DNA of 64,000 nucleotides, from the NCBI RefSeq assembly GCF_019112545.1, contig NW_025064882.1:1440928-1504927 (forward strand), given 5' to 3'. Within the stretch, counting starts at the first letter, position 1; every line of letters begins with the position of its first letter. Position numbers and translations under genes: made by a program. This document shows, piece by piece, positions 21,801-33,849 of the stretch. Below the pieces are notes generated by a model. It was not told the origin of the DNA, searched no databases, and worked only from the letters and a program-made list of their open reading frames with translations. The DNA is from Guyanagaster necrorhizus. Lineage: Eukaryota; Basidiomycota; Agaricomycetes; Agaricales; Physalacriaceae.

Positions 21801-24436
21801 ATTTGGGAGGAAGTCGAAAGTGATAATGTAGTCGTTCTAAAGGATGTCATGGCCAGCCGACAGTCGACGCAAGGGGTTGAACTCGTTTATGATCGTATTC
21901 CCATCACTGCAGAGCGACCACCTGATTTCTCTGATCTTAGCGAGTTGATCGATGTCGTGTTGCGCTCATCGAGGGACACGCCTATTGTCGTTAACTGTCA
22001 GCTAGGCCGAGGTCGGAGTACGTTGGCCTCGATCATCCTCTTACTCATCCGGCAGTGGCTGGATTCGCGCCGTACCCCTCAAACGTCTCACTTTAGGCTT
22101 CAACGTACTATCTCTATGTCGACCATGTCGCCGATAGAGCCTACTTCATCATCCAAGCAGCGCCAATCTTACCAGGTTATCAACAGTAGGTGCCTTTCAT
22201 TTCATTCCCTATGCCAATTTGAATTTGTCTCGTTAGATCTGCTCCGAGTGTTTAGAAAAGGTTTAGATGTCAAGAACATCGTGGACGACACCATAGACCA
22301 ATGCGACGTATTCTACAATCTCAGAGACTCTATTGAAGAGAACCGCATCAGAGCTGAACAGGCCACAGATGAGAAACAGAAGAAATTGCATACGCATAAA
22401 GGTGAGCTTTGGTTAGAGATTTGCTCTGAAACATGCTGACATCTATCTTTCTCGAGCCTTGCATAACTTAAGGCGATACTTCGACCTGATTGTGTTCCAA
22501 GCCTATCTGCAATCCACGGAGCCGGACACCATGGACAATTTTGAAAGTGTGGAGACTTTCGTGAAGAACCGACCCGGTGCGTGTTTTGCTTGAACGGCAG
22601 GGTATCGAACGATCTCATCCCACTTGCAGTCATCAAGACATTCGAGAAGGAGCTGCTTGCTGACGGCATAAATGCTTTGAAGCCATTGGAGCGGTCAAAC
22701 CTCACTCACGGTGTCGCACATCCTGATGAGGTCCATCAAGTCGTCACCAATCGTTCCGGTAGCATTCTTTCAGCATCAACTATATTGAAGAGCGATTTCT
22801 TCTCAAATTTACAGAAGATGACACTCCCAGAGTAGGTCTTTTTTAATAAGAATTTGTGCTGTCACTTACACATGGTATCGAAGACGAATCGAAGGGTCAC
22901 CCAATTTTCGCAGAATACCGCTGACACTTTTCCTCTCCTCTTCTGGTGAGTCCACTCCGTCCGCAGAGCAAGACCAACCGTACATGGCTTCGGACGGAAA
23001 AATGGTGTGTGGGAGGTAAGTGGCAGTATAATTGCTACGACAAAAGCTTAAGACCTGACCGGTTCCAGTGGCATGCCAACAGTAGATGGTTTACGACGGG
23101 CACTCAAACGCGTAGAAGCTGGGCCGGATGGACATAATATGGTTTATTGGACGTCTCTGCGAGAGGTTTGGGGCTTTTCATATCAAATCCTTAGTGCTCA
23201 CAGCCCTTGTAGGAGCCTGTAATTTATATTGCAGGGAGGCCCCATGTCCTTCGTCTTGTAGATAAACCTCTTGAGAACGTAGAGTAAGTCAAGTCTATAC
23301 TCCCATGCAATCCTATGCTTAGGAGGGGTGCAGAGCGACAGGTGTAACTACAGCCATGGTCGAAGCCATGGAACGTGCCTTCAAAAGAGATGCCCTGCGT
23401 GAGTTGAGGGCAGGTAAGGGACGTATACTGTTACATGATGAAGTGGAAGAGAGACCTGGTGTCTTCTCCATTATACCATTATGGGAAGAGGTGGAAGAGA
23501 AGGATATTTTGACCCCTCGTGACGTATTCAATCTTATAACAGCGGAAGGTTTCAAGGTAAACCGTTTTGTTAACTGCTAGGATTACGCTCTAACTTGATA
23601 TCGTCAGCTTGACTATGGTCGAATAGCAATTGTAAGGGGCGCAGTATTACGTTCGACGCTTCGCTAAAACATTTCTAGACTGACGAGCAAGCTCCCCTAC
23701 CTGATGCGCTATCGTTGCTCTTGGAACGCGTGAAATCAGGCCTGTCAAAGGCCGGCGATTTCATCTTCAATTGCCAGATGGGCCGAGGACGAACAACGAC
23801 AGGGATGGTGACTGCCTGTTTGATATCTACGATGATGAACTGGAACAGCGAAGCGAATGATATCTTGTCGCATGACGAGGCGGTAAAGGTTTTCGATTCA
23901 ATCGACGGCTACTCGGAGGAAGAGGCCTATAGGCAAGGTAGGAAGATCTTGGTTATCAGCGCGCCAACCTGACAATGAATATCGCTACGCAGGAGAGTAC
24001 AAGACGATTCTTCAACTCGTCGGTGTCTTGTCACGCGGTAAAGTGGCTAAACGTTTAGCGGATAGAGCAATCGACCAGATGCAAGATGTCCAAAACCTAC
24101 GAAAGACGATTTACGAGTAAGTGAAATTTTGTCTGGCGATGCCTGCAACTGAACAGGTACATAGTTACAAGCTGAAGGTTGATGCATGCGAGAAAGGCAG
24201 TTTGAAGGAGCGCAAACTACGCAGTGTGACAGTCAACTACCTGTAAGTTTCTCTTCCCGAGGCGAGCGCCGCGATCTGATGTTCAATCTGTTCGAAGATA
24301 CCGGTACGGGATGCTTATCGTGTTCGCCAACTACCTCATCGAAATGTGGGAGAGGAAGGTTGAGATCATCTTCTCAGAATGGCTCTCCGGGCATAGAGAA
24401 ATTACGAACCTGCTGAGCCGGCGATCATTGGACTAA
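18848..24436 (+). CDS. Paladin-like tandem tyrosine-phosphatase-fold protein, three repeats
   Basis: Very large multi-exon gene starting MGSERVPLLKAHLDDL. After a disordered Ser-rich N-terminus the protein repeats a unit three times: a start block (GSVLSRGFILKTDF; TLLKSDQWLSQ; GSILSASTILKSDF), a middle block (WFSTREEPIVYI; WITLREEPIVYING; YWTSLREEPVIYI) and a CX5R loop. The loops are SCGMGAVRTT (Cys codon 19932), NCQLGRGRST (21996) and NCQMGRGRTT (23772). This is the PTP-like phytase/paladin family; human paladin is reported as a phosphoinositide phosphatase. The C-terminal exon, after an intron starting GTAAGT at 24243, gives YRYGMLIVFANYLIEMWE and ends SRRSLD at 24436. I resolved many but not all of the introns. 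Convergent with TIF6 (142 bp between stops). Confidence 0.88.
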
Positions 24437-24578
24437 TTTCTTTAATATATTCGGATGGATAGACTGGTCTAGAGATACAGATTGGCATGGCATGACTAGG
24501 GTAAACGCTCGACAACAAGATATTAGCTCTACATATGATGACTGCTTCCAACCGTTTTGCTTTCTTGTTCACGCCCAG

Positions 24579-25507
24579 TTGTCAATAAGCGAATCGCGCA
24601 TCTCTCCTATAACGGCGGCGGAGTCTTGTCCTTGCAGCTCTGTGAACAGATCGTGAGCAGAGAAAAAAAGAGAGAAAGAACGCCAACGTACTGAAAGCGG
24701 CTTCTATGACACTGATCTCTGTTGCAGTTGTCTCTAGACCTGTGAATGCACACCAGTCATTCACGACGAGGCCGGCACCAATGACGTCCGAACCGCGATT
24801 TACCGTTCCAGCCTAGTAGAGCATTGTATAGTGCAACAAATCGACATCGACGCACATACCACCAACGGGACTTGTAGAAGACTACTCAATTCATCTTGAT
24901 CCTGTATACTTGTTTTTGGATGGACCAGACCGCCCTGATTTGTGATCGCACAGTAACTCCCCACCAAAACGTTATCGGCGACCGTCTGCCTGAACACCTC
25001 GACCTTCAAGACATCTGCGATGATCTCTTCTGTTTCCCGATCGACATCTGGATGAACAAGCGCGACATAGTCGTTACATGCGATGACATTTCCAAGGGCA
25101 GAAAGTCGTTCTTCAACCCGCTGGACGGCGACGGCGTCTGGGAGGGAGTTGCGCAGATGTTGGAGCTCCTGGTCAGTGGTGGAGGCTGGAACCAAAAGAC
25201 CGTGACGGTTCCCTGAAGAGGCCTGTAAGAGCTATACCAGCCACATATTTCAGTGCAACACACCGGCCGTCAACCGTCCTATTATCCGCGTCCCGCCAAT
25301 ACTCGTGTGCACGATAGGAATGACATCTCCAAGTTCGCTTTCAAAGGCCGAGTAGAAATTTGTGCTACCCTGGATAGCGGCCAGGCAATAGCTATTCGTC
25401 AACTTGGAGAAGACGCCAATGTCGCTGTTGTTTTCAAACTGAATACCTGGACAAATATTATGCCAGATACAATGATTTTAGGAAAGATGTTCCATACGGG
25501 TAGCCAT
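24579..25507 (-). CDS. TIF6: Translation initiation factor 6 (eIF6/Tif6), 241 aa
   Basis: Exons 25498-25507, 25264-25446, 24860-25212, 24692-24812, 24579-24637 join in frame (726 nt). The first exon is just ten bases (MAT plus one base). The product follows eIF6 end to end: [134 protein letters not shown], ending [12 protein letters not shown]. eIF6 binds the 60S subunit, is needed for its maturation in the nucleolus and blocks early joining to 40S. Length is right for fungi. The frames on the opposite strand here are shadows. Confidence 0.96.
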
Positions 25508-27520
25508 AAGAGGAGGAGAGACCTGGAAAATGTAGCGAATGCTGTCGAAATGATTTGTTGGAAGAGGGAGGGACGCAGAAGAAATTTTTTTCTCGTTCTA
25601 TTTATCTGTCATATGATCGGAAGCGCGGAGTCAGACACTTCGGATCCGAGTTATTCAACAGTTATTATGCTCTTCTGACTCGTACGTTGGCTTCCTGCCA
25701 CGCTATCTGTTACTCTGGATCGTCAAGGCGCCGTGCTTGTCGAAGAAAGATTTCCGATATGTATGGATCTCATTGTCGTGCTACTGTTCTCACATTAATA
25801 TATTCAGATATATTGCATGCAGATGCCTACCTTGCCAGTATATACTATACCAAAGTGTATGTATATCCAGTCGTCTCACAGTGTTCTTCTTTTCCTCTAT
25901 AGTCCTCGGCGGATTTCCTTGCTAGAGGCATCTGCTCCAGAACACGGCCATGGTGCATCAACATTTAAATCGTGCTATAACTGGCCCGCTTAGAAATTCG
26001 GTTTCCTGGTTTTGTCTTGTCCACCCACTGGCCTTAAAAGATTGAAGAGCTCTAGCACTGGTTCTCCCAATTCAGAGTATTTGCTTTAAGCTGCTTAAAT
26101 TTATCGCGAGATAATTTCGATGTTCGCTGCCAGGCGTCCTCCAAGCGTTACCGGTTGTAAATTAGGTTGTGAGTGTCAAAGGCGAGTTGGGAAGAATCTG
26201 GCAGAGATAAACAAGCGCCCACAATAACAACGCGTGATGAAATTCCAAACCATCACGTGGTTTCTTCACTGGTATTCAGCCTTTCGTGAATCTTTCCTCT
26301 ATTTCCCTAGTCGATATGTTCAATAACCATTCGAGATACCGCCTTCGCACCATGACCTGATACATCGTATCAGAAATCCTCGAAGGCATACTCTCAGTAC
26401 ATGTATATGTTCATACTGCGATGGGTGTCGCTCTGGGCTGAACGATATGTAGATCCCAGCAAGATTTCATGGGATTCCGTGCTCTCAGCACAGGACTATG
26501 GCGCTGATAAAACATTCACTCGCCCAGCTTCACCGCTTTCGCCAACGAAAATAACGAGAGAAAAAAAGAACTCTGCAATAAGTACTCTAGGGACGATGGT
26601 GTCGAGGACATCGAAGCGAGTAACGACATGCTGCTGTAGCTGCCATTGTGCTTACACCACTTCGGTGCGCTCTTTTACTCTCAATCCTATTTTCCACATT
26701 ATCTGAGCTGGCTTACAGAAAATCTCAATAGATTCTGAGCTTAGAGTGATTCATGCGCCTTCTTCACATTTGGTAGGGTTCGTTGAATACCAAAAATCTG
26801 GCCGGCACTAACGTGCTCAAGGACTCGTCCCTTCCTTCCACCTCATTCCGAAGATGATATATTTGTATGTATACTTCGTTTTTGAGAAAACTGTTCTCAT
26901 TCTGTTGGTATTTCAGGGATCCAGAATAGAGGTTCAATGTATATAGACCCTCCGGACATCTTTTTGGCGCGGTTACGTTTACCGGATGCCTCTGCATTCT
27001 CTCCGTAAGCGCAAAATCGTACGTGGAGACTTTCATTTCTATGCCCCGGTGCTTGACTATCGGTGTGGAAACTTTCTCCTCGTCCCGCATCCGAGGTAGG
27101 TGACTCGTCAGAACTTTGAACAGGGCAGATGAACTTGTACCTTCCAAGTACTCTTTTCCCCGAATTTATTCAAAGGATCACTTTTGTCAGCATACAAGGA
27201 GGCATTCCGGAGACTCGTTTGGAAGCGTGAAGGTAGGTGATCCTCCCGCTACTCAAACTCCCGAACGAATATATCTCCCAGCGTAAATTAAAGCGACACC
27301 TCAGTCTCCGGGACTTATCTAAGGTTATCACTGCAGCAATTCTAGTGTTCTGTCCTTTACCACGTAAATGTCGTAGACTTCCGTTCAGGTAAATATTCAT
27401 TGTCCCCCGAAAATGCGCCCTAACTATGGTTAGGTATCGGGGGATCGAGATCCATCGGCCAGCCCATCGAAATCCCCTTCACGTGAATCCAGGCATCTTC
27501 GGAGAAGTACCAGAAGAATC
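25508..27520. other. Gene-poor stretch upstream of TIF6
   Basis: No supported gene. Small open frames (26401-26706 plus; 27147-26764 minus) lack domains and splice partners. The minus frame at 26764 has ordinary amino-acid composition and might be a small lineage-specific gene, but I have no independent support. Confidence 0.4.
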
Positions 27521-28440
27521 GTGTCAACGAAAGAGTCAACGCCGGTGAATCTTGAACTACCTCTATCGTTAGCCATCTCAGTATGTACACAAGTTTCGAC
27601 ACATCTGCAACAAGTCCATCGTTCCCATTCGCACCCTCGCATATCCGAATCTTTTGAAATCGATTTGTCATCTACTTCCGAGAATACACCAGTGTTTGAG
27701 AACGTCCGTCCTTACAGATAACGAGAAGGTTCGAACTCTACCCACGGCTCTCAATCTAGTTTCATCTGCTTTACATGCAGGACGAAGAGGTCGGATCAAA
27801 CTTACTTCAGCCGTCCTTTATCCTCAAGTCTATCTCCTGCCAAGACCTTGGTAAGATTTATCTATACTGTCAAATTTTATTGCTGAACCGCTGTCCAGGT
27901 GATCAATCCGGTTTGCCAAGTGGTTATCATCAATCCCATCCCTTATGCTGACGTTCCCTACTCCAGTAATGACAAACTCTCCCGTCTTCTCCCCGACTCC
28001 TCCTCTACCATGTAGTAATGCTGCTCCTTCAGTTCCTTCGATCCCTGCGGGTCAGTCTGAACTTACCTTATTTTGTGATGGCTGCGAGCGTACATTTGAT
28101 GTGAAGACTTGGCAGCGTTGGACTATGATAGTTCGCAAGAAGTTGGTCATGACTCGCCTTTGGAAGTCACTAGCTCGCTTCAGGCGATCTGCTCGTACCA
28201 GAAGGCAGCGATGTCGAACTATTTCACAACGGTCGAAGACATGGCATGGATCTCGAAGACGTCGAAGAAGGACGTCTTGCTTTGGCATCACCGAACGTCG
28301 CAGTCGTCCTTCTAGTGTTCTGGCATCTAATGTGTAAGCGTTATCTTTGTGCCTCCAAGACTGAAGAGTTAAGAGCTAGTTCCGCTATTTTCTTGTCCTG
28401 TTCTCGCCGTTTGTGTTTGTACTTTTATGGGGCTTTGTAG
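27521..28440 (+). CDS. Possible unrecognised gene, exon structure unresolved
   Basis: Several adjacent plus-strand frames are separated by plausible donor and acceptor sites (GTAAGATT near 27850, TGTCCAG near 27897). They carry protein-like sequence: VNLELPLSLAISVCTQ at 27521, PALNLVSSALHAGRRGRIKL-like sequence at 27745, SELTLFCDGCERTFDVKTW at about 28050 and LDYDSSQEVGHDSPLEV at about 28112. No family is recognised and I could not join them in one frame. It may equally be a decayed gene. Confidence 0.25.
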
Positions 28441-28650
28441 CGATACCTCACTATTGTAATTGTAAATTCATATCCACAATTCAAGAGCTTTGGGTCAATG
28501 TTTCCTTGCTTATCGTTCCATCAGCCTTGCTGCCCAAGAATGGCTTTGGCTGCAGTAGTGGTAAGCCGGAAATGTCGGTAACTCAAATGAACAGCGATCG
28601 GTACCTTCGGGCGGTTTTATATACAATTTGTTGCTCTCTCCCCGACGACC

Positions 28651-31204
28651 ATGTCGACCCCAACAAAACCACGAAGCATACGTGGTCATCCCATTCAGCC
28701 GCAGGATGGCCAGAGCGGTGCGTCTGACTCCTTGACCGGTACCTCGACGCCCATGGGAACACCCGATATGCGAGCCTTGCGTGCTCAGTACACCGGAACC
28801 CCTCCACCGAACACACTCGTCATCCCTCTACGAAACATTCCAGGGCGAACCGCATCTCCAGCTGCGGCTAGTGATGTCTCCCTGCCAAGTGTCAGTGGTA
28901 GCGGTTCAGGACCTCAGGCGATAGGCGGTATCGCAGCCTTACGAGGACGTAGTATGGGGACACCCTCACCGCCAGAAGACAGAATCCTCACGTCTTTGGC
29001 GCCGGACACGGATGATCTACCGGAGGAAGAGAAAATCAAGGTCCTGCGAAGGCATTTAGTCTCAAAAGAGGAGCGGCAGCGCAGCAATGAGGACGCTCAG
29101 GCCTCGTCATCCTCGTCTACACATCATCCCCACGAAGAAACTGAGCCATTCCCAGTCCACTATGATGTTCCAGGTGCAGATGTGACGTGAGTGCTATTCT
29201 ATCTCGTCCTGCCATATGTAACCGTATCTGCTCTTAGACACGATATCTACAAATGGCAGTCTAACCAGAGAAGGAGATTACGAGCTGCATCAGTCGCAGT
29301 GCCTTCCACATCTACGCCTGATCCTGCATTCGAGCACATCCATGAACCGGGAGGTTTTAGGAGAAACTATGTTCTATTGCGGGCTAACGAGGAAGGAGCA
29401 GAGGAACCTCAAGTACTAAACAATTTTATAGATTTCTTGTTCCTGTTCGGTCATTTTGTAAGTAGCGTTCAGCGTTCATGGGCATTTATTATGACTGACT
29501 GTTACTTAGGCGGGAGAAGACCTAGAGGAAGATCAGGAAGATCAGGAGGACGACCTCGAGAGTGCTGCTGGAATGACAGTTGAAGGTGTCGTCGATGAGA
29601 CAGCGCCTCTCTTGGGAGGAAAGACAAGTCTTGCGAGGTCAAGGTCTCGTTCGCGACGACGCGCGTCTTCCATGGGTCCGCATGGAAATGCCACGGTGAC
29701 CCAGGCTGTTCTCATGCTTCTCAAAGCCTTCATTGGAACAGGCGTTCTGTTCTTAGGACGTGCCTTCTATAATGGAGGTATCCTGTTTTCGGCATTCCTG
29801 TTTCTCTTCATTGCGATAATATCCTTGTACTCGTTCGTTCTTCTGGTACATACCAAGTTCGTGGTTTCGGGTAGTTTCGGAGGTGCGTTTTTCTATGTTA
29901 TCGCCAGTATCTTCTCATGCCTTTGGCAACGATAGATATCGGAGGGACCTTGTATGGGAACTGGATGCGACAGCTCATCCTTGGGTCTATCGTTGTGTCG
30001 CAAATGGGTTTTTGCGGCGCATACATGATCTTCGTTGCAGAGAACATGCAGTCATTTGTGATGGGCGTCACACACTGCGCTAGGCTAATTGGAGTGCAGT
30101 ATTTTCTCCTTATGCAGCTGATGTTCTTCCTACCTTTGGTTCTCATCAGAGATCTTGCCAAGTTGAGCACGACCGCACTTGTTGCAGATGTCTTCATCCT
30201 GGCGGGCTTGATCTATATCTTTGGAAGCGAGTTTAAGATCATAGCCAAAAGAGGCATTGCAGATGTTGGGTTGTTCAATCCGAAGGACTTTCCGTTGTTT
30301 GTTGGAACAGCAGTGTTTTCCTTTGAGGGTATTGGGCTTGTAGGTCTTTGGTATTGCTTCCGGAATGATTGCTTACTCTCTTGCAGGTGATACCCATTAC
30401 CGATGCTATGAGAGAGCCGCATAAGTTTCCTGCTGTCATATCTGGTGTAATGGCTGGTTTAGTTGGTGAGTGCTTATTTGAGCAGTCTGCGTAGTATACT
30501 TAACATGGTACAATAGTGCTCTTCGGGGGGGCTGGTGTGCTGGCTTATTTGACATTTGGTTCTGATATCAAAACTGTCGTTCTGGTAAATTTGGATACCT
30601 CGAGCCCAATGGTTCAAGCTGTATGTACCCTTTTCTAAGATCGTGCGTTGTGTCTTCTAAAGGTGTGCTGATTCAGGTCCAATTTCTTTACTCGGTCGCC
30701 ATCATGCTTTCAGTGCCTCTTCAGCTGTTCCCTGCGGTCCGAATCATGGAGAATGGGCTGTTCATTCGTAGCGGCAAGATCGACGTGAAAGTCAAGTGGC
30801 TGAAGAACCTTTTCCGTTTTCTGGTGGTCATTGTCACGACGCTTATCAGCTACATCGGTGCAGCCGACTTGGACAAATTCGTTGCGTTTGTTGGATGTTT
30901 CGCATGGTACGGATTCCGCTTTCGTCTTGGGTATCTTGCTGATTGAGGATCTAGTGTACCGCTGTGTTACGTCTACCCTGCCATGCTTCACTACAAAGCA
31001 TGTGCGCATACACGTAGCGCGAAGCTTAAAGATATCGCGATGATGGTGTTTGGTATGCTTGCAGCCATCTACACGACAACACAGACTCTTCGGGTACGTG
31101 ACTCTTATTCAAGCGGCAAAATGCGGGGGTCTAACTTTCTACAGCTAATGTTTGAACCTGAAGTTGGGGAGCCGGGGTCTGGAAACTGCGAGCCCCCGAC
31201 ATAG
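28651..31204 (+). CDS. Vacuolar amino-acid transporter (AVT3/AVT4-type, AAAP family), 714 aa
   Basis: Nine exons: 28651-29186, 29238-29457, 29510-29882, 29936-30339, 30387-30465, 30517-30620, 30677-30906, 30955-31093, 31145-31204; they sum to 715 codons in frame. About 350 N-terminal residues are cytosolic and disordered (Ser/Thr/Pro rich, acidic EEDQEDQEDD stretch, LARSRSRSRRRASS basic patch). Then comes the AAAP transporter core with roughly eleven membrane segments, opening with AVLMLLKAFIGTGVLFLGRAF and including SQMGFCGAYMIFVAENM, FPLFVGTAVFSFEGIGLVIPI and FLYSVAIMLSVPLQLFPAVRI. The long N-terminal extension and motif order match yeast Avt3/Avt4, which export neutral or basic amino acids from the vacuole. 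Substrate is inferred only from family. Confidence 0.93.
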
Positions 31205-31560
31205 AGGATATAGAGGATAGACTATGAATACGTTAGGCAGCGTAATGGATTCTACCCTAGGAAGATGTTTGTGATAATTCAGCCATGATGTGGCACCTTG
31301 TATTGAATACTTTGTGCAAAGGGGGATCAAGCACGTGGGGATGGTGCTGCGAACTGGACTTTATTCCTTCTTTTTCAGCTGTTGACTCGTTTCATTCGTT
31401 TGCCTCACCTTTGCCACGCGTTCTGGATCGCGTTGCGACAGTCTTTGTAGGTCTCTGATAACGTTCTGATAGCTGGTACCCTTTAATTCCACCCATCTTC
31501 AAATTATTTAAAGTCTTTGACATTTTTTTTTTATCCCAGCATTCGCTGCTCGACGTTGTC
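31205..31560. promoter_or_regulatory. Intergenic 356 bp upstream of the AhpC/TSA-domain gene
   Basis: Contains the 3' flank of the transporter and the promoter of the next gene, with a TTATTTAAAG sequence and a T9 run (31524-31532) about 30-55 bp before the ATG. No gene seen. Confidence 0.35.
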
Positions 31561-33471
31561 ATGGCTCTTGTTCTTCCTTCTGCCTCAACAGTGCTTCCCA
31601 AGGCGCCCAGGATAAAGAGAAAGCCTGTACCCAGCATCGACGTGACGGAGCGATACCCACCACCCGACCCAGCAGACCCGTTTGCCTCGCTCACCGTGCT
31701 CCGTTCTCGCTCCAGCACTCTTTTTGGTCCCAAGGAGAACGTCGCCAGGGAGCAGGCCTCATATTCATATCGTGTCTGTCGCCCGTCTTCCAGCCCCGGG
31801 CCCACCAGCAGCAGGGATGTCGTGTTGCCTCTGCAGCCAGCCTTCACGCCCGTGGCGCGAAGTGGCAGCCACTACCGACGGCGCTCGCTATCCACTCCTC
31901 CCGTTCCACCCACCAGCCCCGAGCCCAGCCTTGTCCACGAATCGTTCCCCATGACGGATGCTGGCCACGATGGGACTGTTTCAGGATGCCCCAGTGCCGC
32001 CTCTTCGCGGAGTAAAATCGCCAAACTGTTCATGCCGAAAAAGACGAGCTTGACAAGCCTCATTAGCACCGACTCACGACGACGTAAAGTCTCTGTCGCG
32101 TCGATATCATCGCCTATGGCCCAGTCTCCAGCGACCAGCGACACCAAAAGACCCTTTCCATTGATCTCCAAGCGCGCCTCTTTGGATTCGCAGAGACTGC
32201 TCAGGCCTCGACCGTCTCTCAAGGGGCGACCAGGCGAACAGGGCTATGCTTCCCAGCCAGAGTCACTGTCATTCTCACAAAATCAAGTACGGATGGCCCT
32301 TGTGTCGTCGCCCAGTGCCTACTACCCACCGCCACCATCGAGCACGCAGTCACACTCGTCTTCTTACACCAACATTCCCACGCCATTGTCGGAGTCACCG
32401 CCATGCATCCCCGGCATTTCGACACCTTCTCTCCGATCGCTCGTCGATACCCCGGCTCCGTCTGTAGCACAGCACTCGTCCTGCCACAGTCATACTACTT
32501 CTCTGCCACTCAATTTTGCCTTCCCTGCTTCCTTAGAATGGCTCCCGCCAACCCCCACCCAGCTTGCTCGCGCCGCAGAAAAGCCACTGGTTGCCTCTTC
32601 AGGTCTGCGCGTCCCTTTCGGCACCGTCTTCGCGCGCAAACGCGTCATAGTAATCTTCATTAGACATTTTTGGTGTCCGCTCTGTCAGGATTACATCCAT
32701 TCTCTGGCCTCACTTGCACCCCGCAACGCGGATATAGTAATCATCAGTAATGGCTCTCATGCGTTGATTGACAAGTATCGACAGATATTCGGCCTCCGAT
32801 TCCAGATGTATGTTGATCCTGAGTTGGAGGTCTATCGCGCTTTGGGGATGGGTACAATTGGTCATTCAAGCTCACTTTCCCCACCCGTGAAGAGCAGAGC
32901 TCGCAGAGAAAAGGTTGATAGCTATGTGAGGAGGGGAGCTTTGGGAGGAATTGCCATGGTCGTGTTCAGGGCCTTGAAGGTCGGCATGCCCATGTGGGAA
33001 AAGGGGGGTGAGAGCACACAGCTTGGAGGTGAATTCGTACTTGGCCCTGGGTTGGTTCTTCTCTCTTCGCTTTCTTCAATATACTTTACTGAAATCAAAT
33101 TGGATTTCAGGATGATTTGCACCTGGGCACATCGGATGCAAACGCGGGAAGGGCATGCTCCTGTCACCGATGTTCTCGAGGCCGCCGGGCTTCCTGTCCC
33201 ACCCAGCGTGTCTCGAATTGCTCCTTCGGTGGCTCTCAAAGCCAAGGATCGAACACGCCGTGAAACCATGGGGGAGCTTCGGGCGAGTGTTCGCTGGTCA
33301 GTCGAACGCAAGCGGCAGTCTGTTGACGGTATGCCCTCAAAGGAGGAGAAGCGGCTGGAGAGGTACAAAAGCTTGGAAAGCATCAAGGAAGCCAGCATGG
33401 CTGCCAGGGGTGTAAAGTCGCCGATCATTGACGACGAAGACATCGATGAGGTGGTTTTTTTCAAAGACTAA
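31561..33471 (+). CDS. AhpC/TSA-domain (PRXL2/AAED1-type) protein with long disordered N-terminus, 636 aa
   Basis: Intronless frame of 636 codons. Residues 1 to about 330 are Ser/Pro-rich, with basic-serine clusters (RRRSLSTPPVPPTSPEP, SKRASLDSQR) typical of phosphorylation or 14-3-3-binding sites. Residues about 335-530 form a thioredoxin-fold domain: PFGTVFARKRVIVIFIRHFWCPLC, then NADIVIISNGSHALIDKYRQ, FQMYVDPELEVYRALGMG, GGIAMVVFRALKVGMPMWEKGG, GGEFVLGPG. The CPLC pair is C372 and C375. This is the AhpC/TSA antioxidant-enzyme family related to human PRXL2 proteins. The C-terminus is charged and ends DEDIDEVVFFKD. Enzyme activity is unproven; the long regulatory tail suggests a signalling or morphogenesis role, which is inference. 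Confidence 0.85.
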   Translation: MALVLPSASTVLPKAPRIKRKPVPSIDVTERYPPPDPADPFASLTVLRSRSSTLFGPKENVAREQASYSYRVCRPSSSPGPTSSRDVVLPLQPAFTPVARSGSHYRRRSLSTPPVPPTSPEPSLVHESFPMTDAGHDGTVSGCPSAASSRSKIAKLFMPKKTSLTSLISTDSRRRKVSVASISSPMAQSPATSDTKRPFPLISKRASLDSQRLLRPRPSLKGRPGEQGYASQPESLSFSQNQVRMALVSSPSAYYPPPPSSTQSHSSSYTNIPTPLSESPPCIPGISTPSLRSLVDTPAPSVAQHSSCHSHTTSLPLNFAFPASLEWLPPTPTQLARAAEKPLVASSGLRVPFGTVFARKRVIVIFIRHFWCPLCQDYIHSLASLAPRNADIVIISNGSHALIDKYRQIFGLRFQMYVDPELEVYRALGMGTIGHSSSLSPPVKSRARREKVDSYVRRGALGGIAMVVFRALKVGMPMWEKGGESTQLGGEFVLGPGLVLLSSLSSIYFTEIKLDFRMICTWAHRMQTREGHAPVTDVLEAAGLPVPPSVSRIAPSVALKAKDRTRRETMGELRASVRWSVERKRQSVDGMPSKEEKRLERYKSLESIKEASMAARGVKSPIIDDEDIDEVVFFKD

Positions 33472-33849
33472 CTGCATTATTCTCTTTTTCTAAAGCATAT
33501 CATCATAGGACCATTAGAGCACTGTAATTACAAGTATCCGCTGTATTCTATCTAACGACACCTCCATTTTACTCTTCTTGCAATGCTATGTAATGCCTTA
33601 TTTACGAAATATATCTCAGTGACGTTTGGTTATTACTATGGCTGACAACGGTGATCATTGCCTTCAAAATGCGGCGTAGGCCATATAGCATTCGTACCCT
33701 CGAATCACAAAGATCAGCTTAGCAGGAGATGATCTACCACTATGAGCGATACTTTCCAGCGCTGTAACGTACACATTGCTTTGCCACTTTAGCTACGCTC
33801 ATGAACGACGATGTCTATGGCAGACCTGCAGGGAAAGGGAGATTAATGA
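33472..33849. other. Intergenic 3' to 3' interval
   Basis: 378 bp between two convergent stops (AhpC/TSA-domain gene and TRS65). AT-rich with several AATAA/TAATTA-like strings that could serve polyadenylation; nothing else seen. Confidence 0.35.

Noticed and set aside
31392..31847. Minus-strand frame of 151 codons
   Set aside because: It lies antisense to the 5' end of the AhpC/TSA-domain gene and has shadow composition.
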